From: Thiobacillus denitrificans
GTDB lineage: Bacteria; Pseudomonadota; Gammaproteobacteria; Burkholderiales; Thiobacillaceae
Assembly: GCA_002424845.1 (NCBI GenBank)
Contig: DILD01000084.1
Span: forward strand, 5,231 to 11,864
DNA length: 6,634 bases
Reading direction: 5' to 3'
Numbering within the stretch: the stretch's first letter is position 1; every line of letters starts with the position of its first letter. This document shows positions 5,890 to 6,634 of this stretch, piece after piece. The notes below the pieces were generated by a model. That model ran no database searches, had not been told where the DNA came from, and saw only the letters and a program-made list of their open reading frames with translations. The position numbers were made by a program, and so were the translations under genes.

Positions 5890-5924
5890 GGACTCAATAT
5901 AGTCTTTATTCAGTCCTGTTGCAA
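5890..5924 (-). promoter_or_regulatory. Toxin-antitoxin promoter and palindromic operator
   Basis: On the minus strand, TTGCAA (5919-5924) and TATATT (5896-5901) are spaced by exactly 17 bases and match the sigma70 consensus at 4/6 and 5/6. A 27-base palindrome (5890-5916) covers the -10 and spacer: arms GGACTcAATA (5890-5899) and TATTcAGTCC (5907-5916), with one mismatched pair. This is the expected location for autorepression by a Phd/YefM antitoxin. The -35 lies inside the end of the upstream jetD-like frame. Confidence 0.7.
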
Positions 5925-6399
5925 CAATTGATCAATCCGCTCCTGCACCCAACCAAAGCTCAGATGTTCCTGCTCCAGCCGTAGTCCTTCACGGATGCGG
6001 TTGTCGCGCAGGTCGTTGTACAGGCTCAACTCCTCCGGTGTCAGTCTGTGCAAATCGCCCCGTTGTTGCTTGTCTTCTCGTCCCCAGAAGGATACGTGGG
6101 CATCAAGCGAGGCCCGATCCATGAGGAACGAATCGACGTGGCTGAAGTGACTCCGCAGTTGATCCAGGATGGCAAAGCCATGGGTATCGATGTCGCCCCA
6201 ATAATGAATGGCGCACTGCTCTAGCCACCAAGCCTGGGCGAGTGCGCCCCAACCGTATCCGGAGCCAAAGATAGCGATCGCTCCTGGTACGTTTGGCAAG
6301 GCCAGGAAGTTGGTTTCATTCTCCGTGATGAATACCCGTCGCACATCGATAGCCAGCTGGCTGAAACTGCTGACTATGAGCGTTCGTTCGAAACCCCAT

Positions 6400-6520
6400 C
6401 GCCATGTGTGATGAAGTGCAAACCGCAGCCCGCAAACCGCATGGTTACGAGGGGTGACGCGCAGGCCGACCTGCGCACGAACAGAGAAAAGAGAGGAATT
6501 CGGGTGACCGGCAGGGCGAA
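6400..6520 (-). other. Ash-like (P4-type satellite phage) segment
   Basis: The minus-strand peptide RPAGHPNSSLFSVRAQVGL continuing RVTPRNHAVCGLRF (about residues 26-58 of the 6593-5910 frame) matches the Ash protein family signature (AGxPxSxLFSVRAQxGxRxTPRNHAACG). Such proteins are encoded near the immunity region of P4-like satellite prophages. The match then stops and JetD begins near base 6385. The exact junction cannot be fixed by eye. Recognition is from memory of the family pattern, not a search. Confidence 0.6.
6459..6476. other. Perfect hairpin inside the Ash-like segment
   Basis: GCGCAGG and CCTGCGC flank a four-base CCGA loop, a perfect 7-bp GC-rich stem. It encodes the RAQVGLR part of the Ash signature, so the conserved peptide and the conserved hairpin coincide. 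Confidence 0.5.
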
Positions 6521-6596
6521 ACGGCACATTCAGGCGATCATCGAAATTCGCACCACCCGCGAAACCCCGCCACTGCTGGCCCTTCGCGGGCATGAA

Positions 6597-6621
6597 AAAG
6601 CCCGGAGCATGTCCGGGCTTT
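6597..6621 (-). terminator. Intrinsic terminator, minus strand
   Basis: AAAGCCCGGA (6597-6606) and TCCGGGCTTT (6612-6621) form a perfect 10-bp stem around a 5-base GCATG loop. In the minus-strand transcript the stem is followed by a T5 run (6599-6595), so it should terminate a gene lying beyond the right edge. The plus-strand T run is only three bases. It lies directly before the nominal ATG of the Ash/JetD frame, isolating that frame from upstream transcription. Confidence 0.75.
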
Positions 6622-6634
6622 GAGGTACTGGTGG

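Larger units (their letters stand above)
5910..6593 (-). pseudogene. jetD: JetD C-terminal (DUF2220, Wadjet nuclease) fragment fused to Ash-like leader
   Basis: An open frame of 227 codons with two parts. Residues about 70-227 match the C-terminal DUF2220 domain of JetD, the Toprim-like plasmid-cutting nuclease subunit of the Wadjet (JetABCD) defence system: VRRVFITENETNFLALPNVPG (84-104, with candidate catalytic Glu91/Glu93), GSGYGW, HYWGDIDTHGFAILDQLR (130-147, with Asp134/Asp136), DRASLDAH, LTPEELSLYNDLRDNRI and a C-terminal LEQEHLSFGWVQERI. Full JetD is about 400 residues; the N-terminal DUF3322 half is absent, replaced by roughly 66 residues resembling phage Ash proteins. No jetA, jetB or jetC is in the window. 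The Toprim part retains its motifs, so truncation may be recent; whether any protein is made is unknown. A terminator upstream argues against expression from a full operon. Confidence 0.8.

Noticed and set aside
6408..6623. A 71-codon plus-strand frame at the right end
   Set aside because: It is antisense to the Ash-like segment and reads through the terminator hairpin at its end; no ribosome site or recognisable family.
5910..6634. A complete Wadjet (JetABCD) system
   Set aside because: Only the C-terminal JetD domain is present; no jetA, jetB or jetC sequence is visible and a terminator sits directly upstream.

Overview
The window looks like a chromosomal accessory region of a proteobacterium, most likely a betaproteobacterium. 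This is inferred from the moderately high GC content and from the style of the ArsR, ArsI, Acr3 and DUF3820 proteins; no rRNA or other marker gene is present to settle it. It combines a metal and arsenic resistance block with a decayed mobile/defence block.

Left block (1-1292, minus strand): the N-terminal half of an MgtA-type P-type ATPase, cut by the window edge. Its leader carries three alternating 6-bp repeat arms. A divergent intergenic region (1293-1503) separates it from a compact plus-strand arsenic operon (1504-3883): arsR (As(III)-responsive repressor of the C-terminal-cysteine type), arsI (VOC-family C-As lyase), arsC (low-molecular-weight-phosphatase-type arsenate reductase) and acr3 (arsenite efflux permease). 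Together these would sense As(III), release inorganic As(III) from trivalent organoarsenicals, reduce As(V) to As(III) and export As(III). Imperfect 32-bp direct repeats (28/32 identical) lie just outside the operon on both sides (1389-1420 and 3924-3955).

Middle block (4040-4916, plus strand): an NfsB-like FMN nitroreductase and a 70-residue DUF3820 protein, probably co-transcribed. A nitroreductase beside arsI raises the possibility of nitroaromatic arsenical breakdown. From 4917 to 5255 there is no convincing intact gene: it holds a hairpin, a doubtful 45-codon ORF and a short minus-strand segment resembling an IS1595-type transposase fragment.

Right block (5256-6634, minus strand): a Phd/YefM-ParE/RelE toxin-antitoxin pair with a clear promoter/operator, preceded by a chimeric ORF. 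The C-terminal two thirds of that ORF match the Toprim-like nuclease domain of the Wadjet protein JetD (DUF2220). Its N-terminal third resembles the Ash family of P4-like satellite phages. A strong terminator hairpin (6597-6621) lies just upstream. This reads as a defence-island scar where a satellite-phage segment replaced the front of jetD. No jetA, jetB or jetC is visible.
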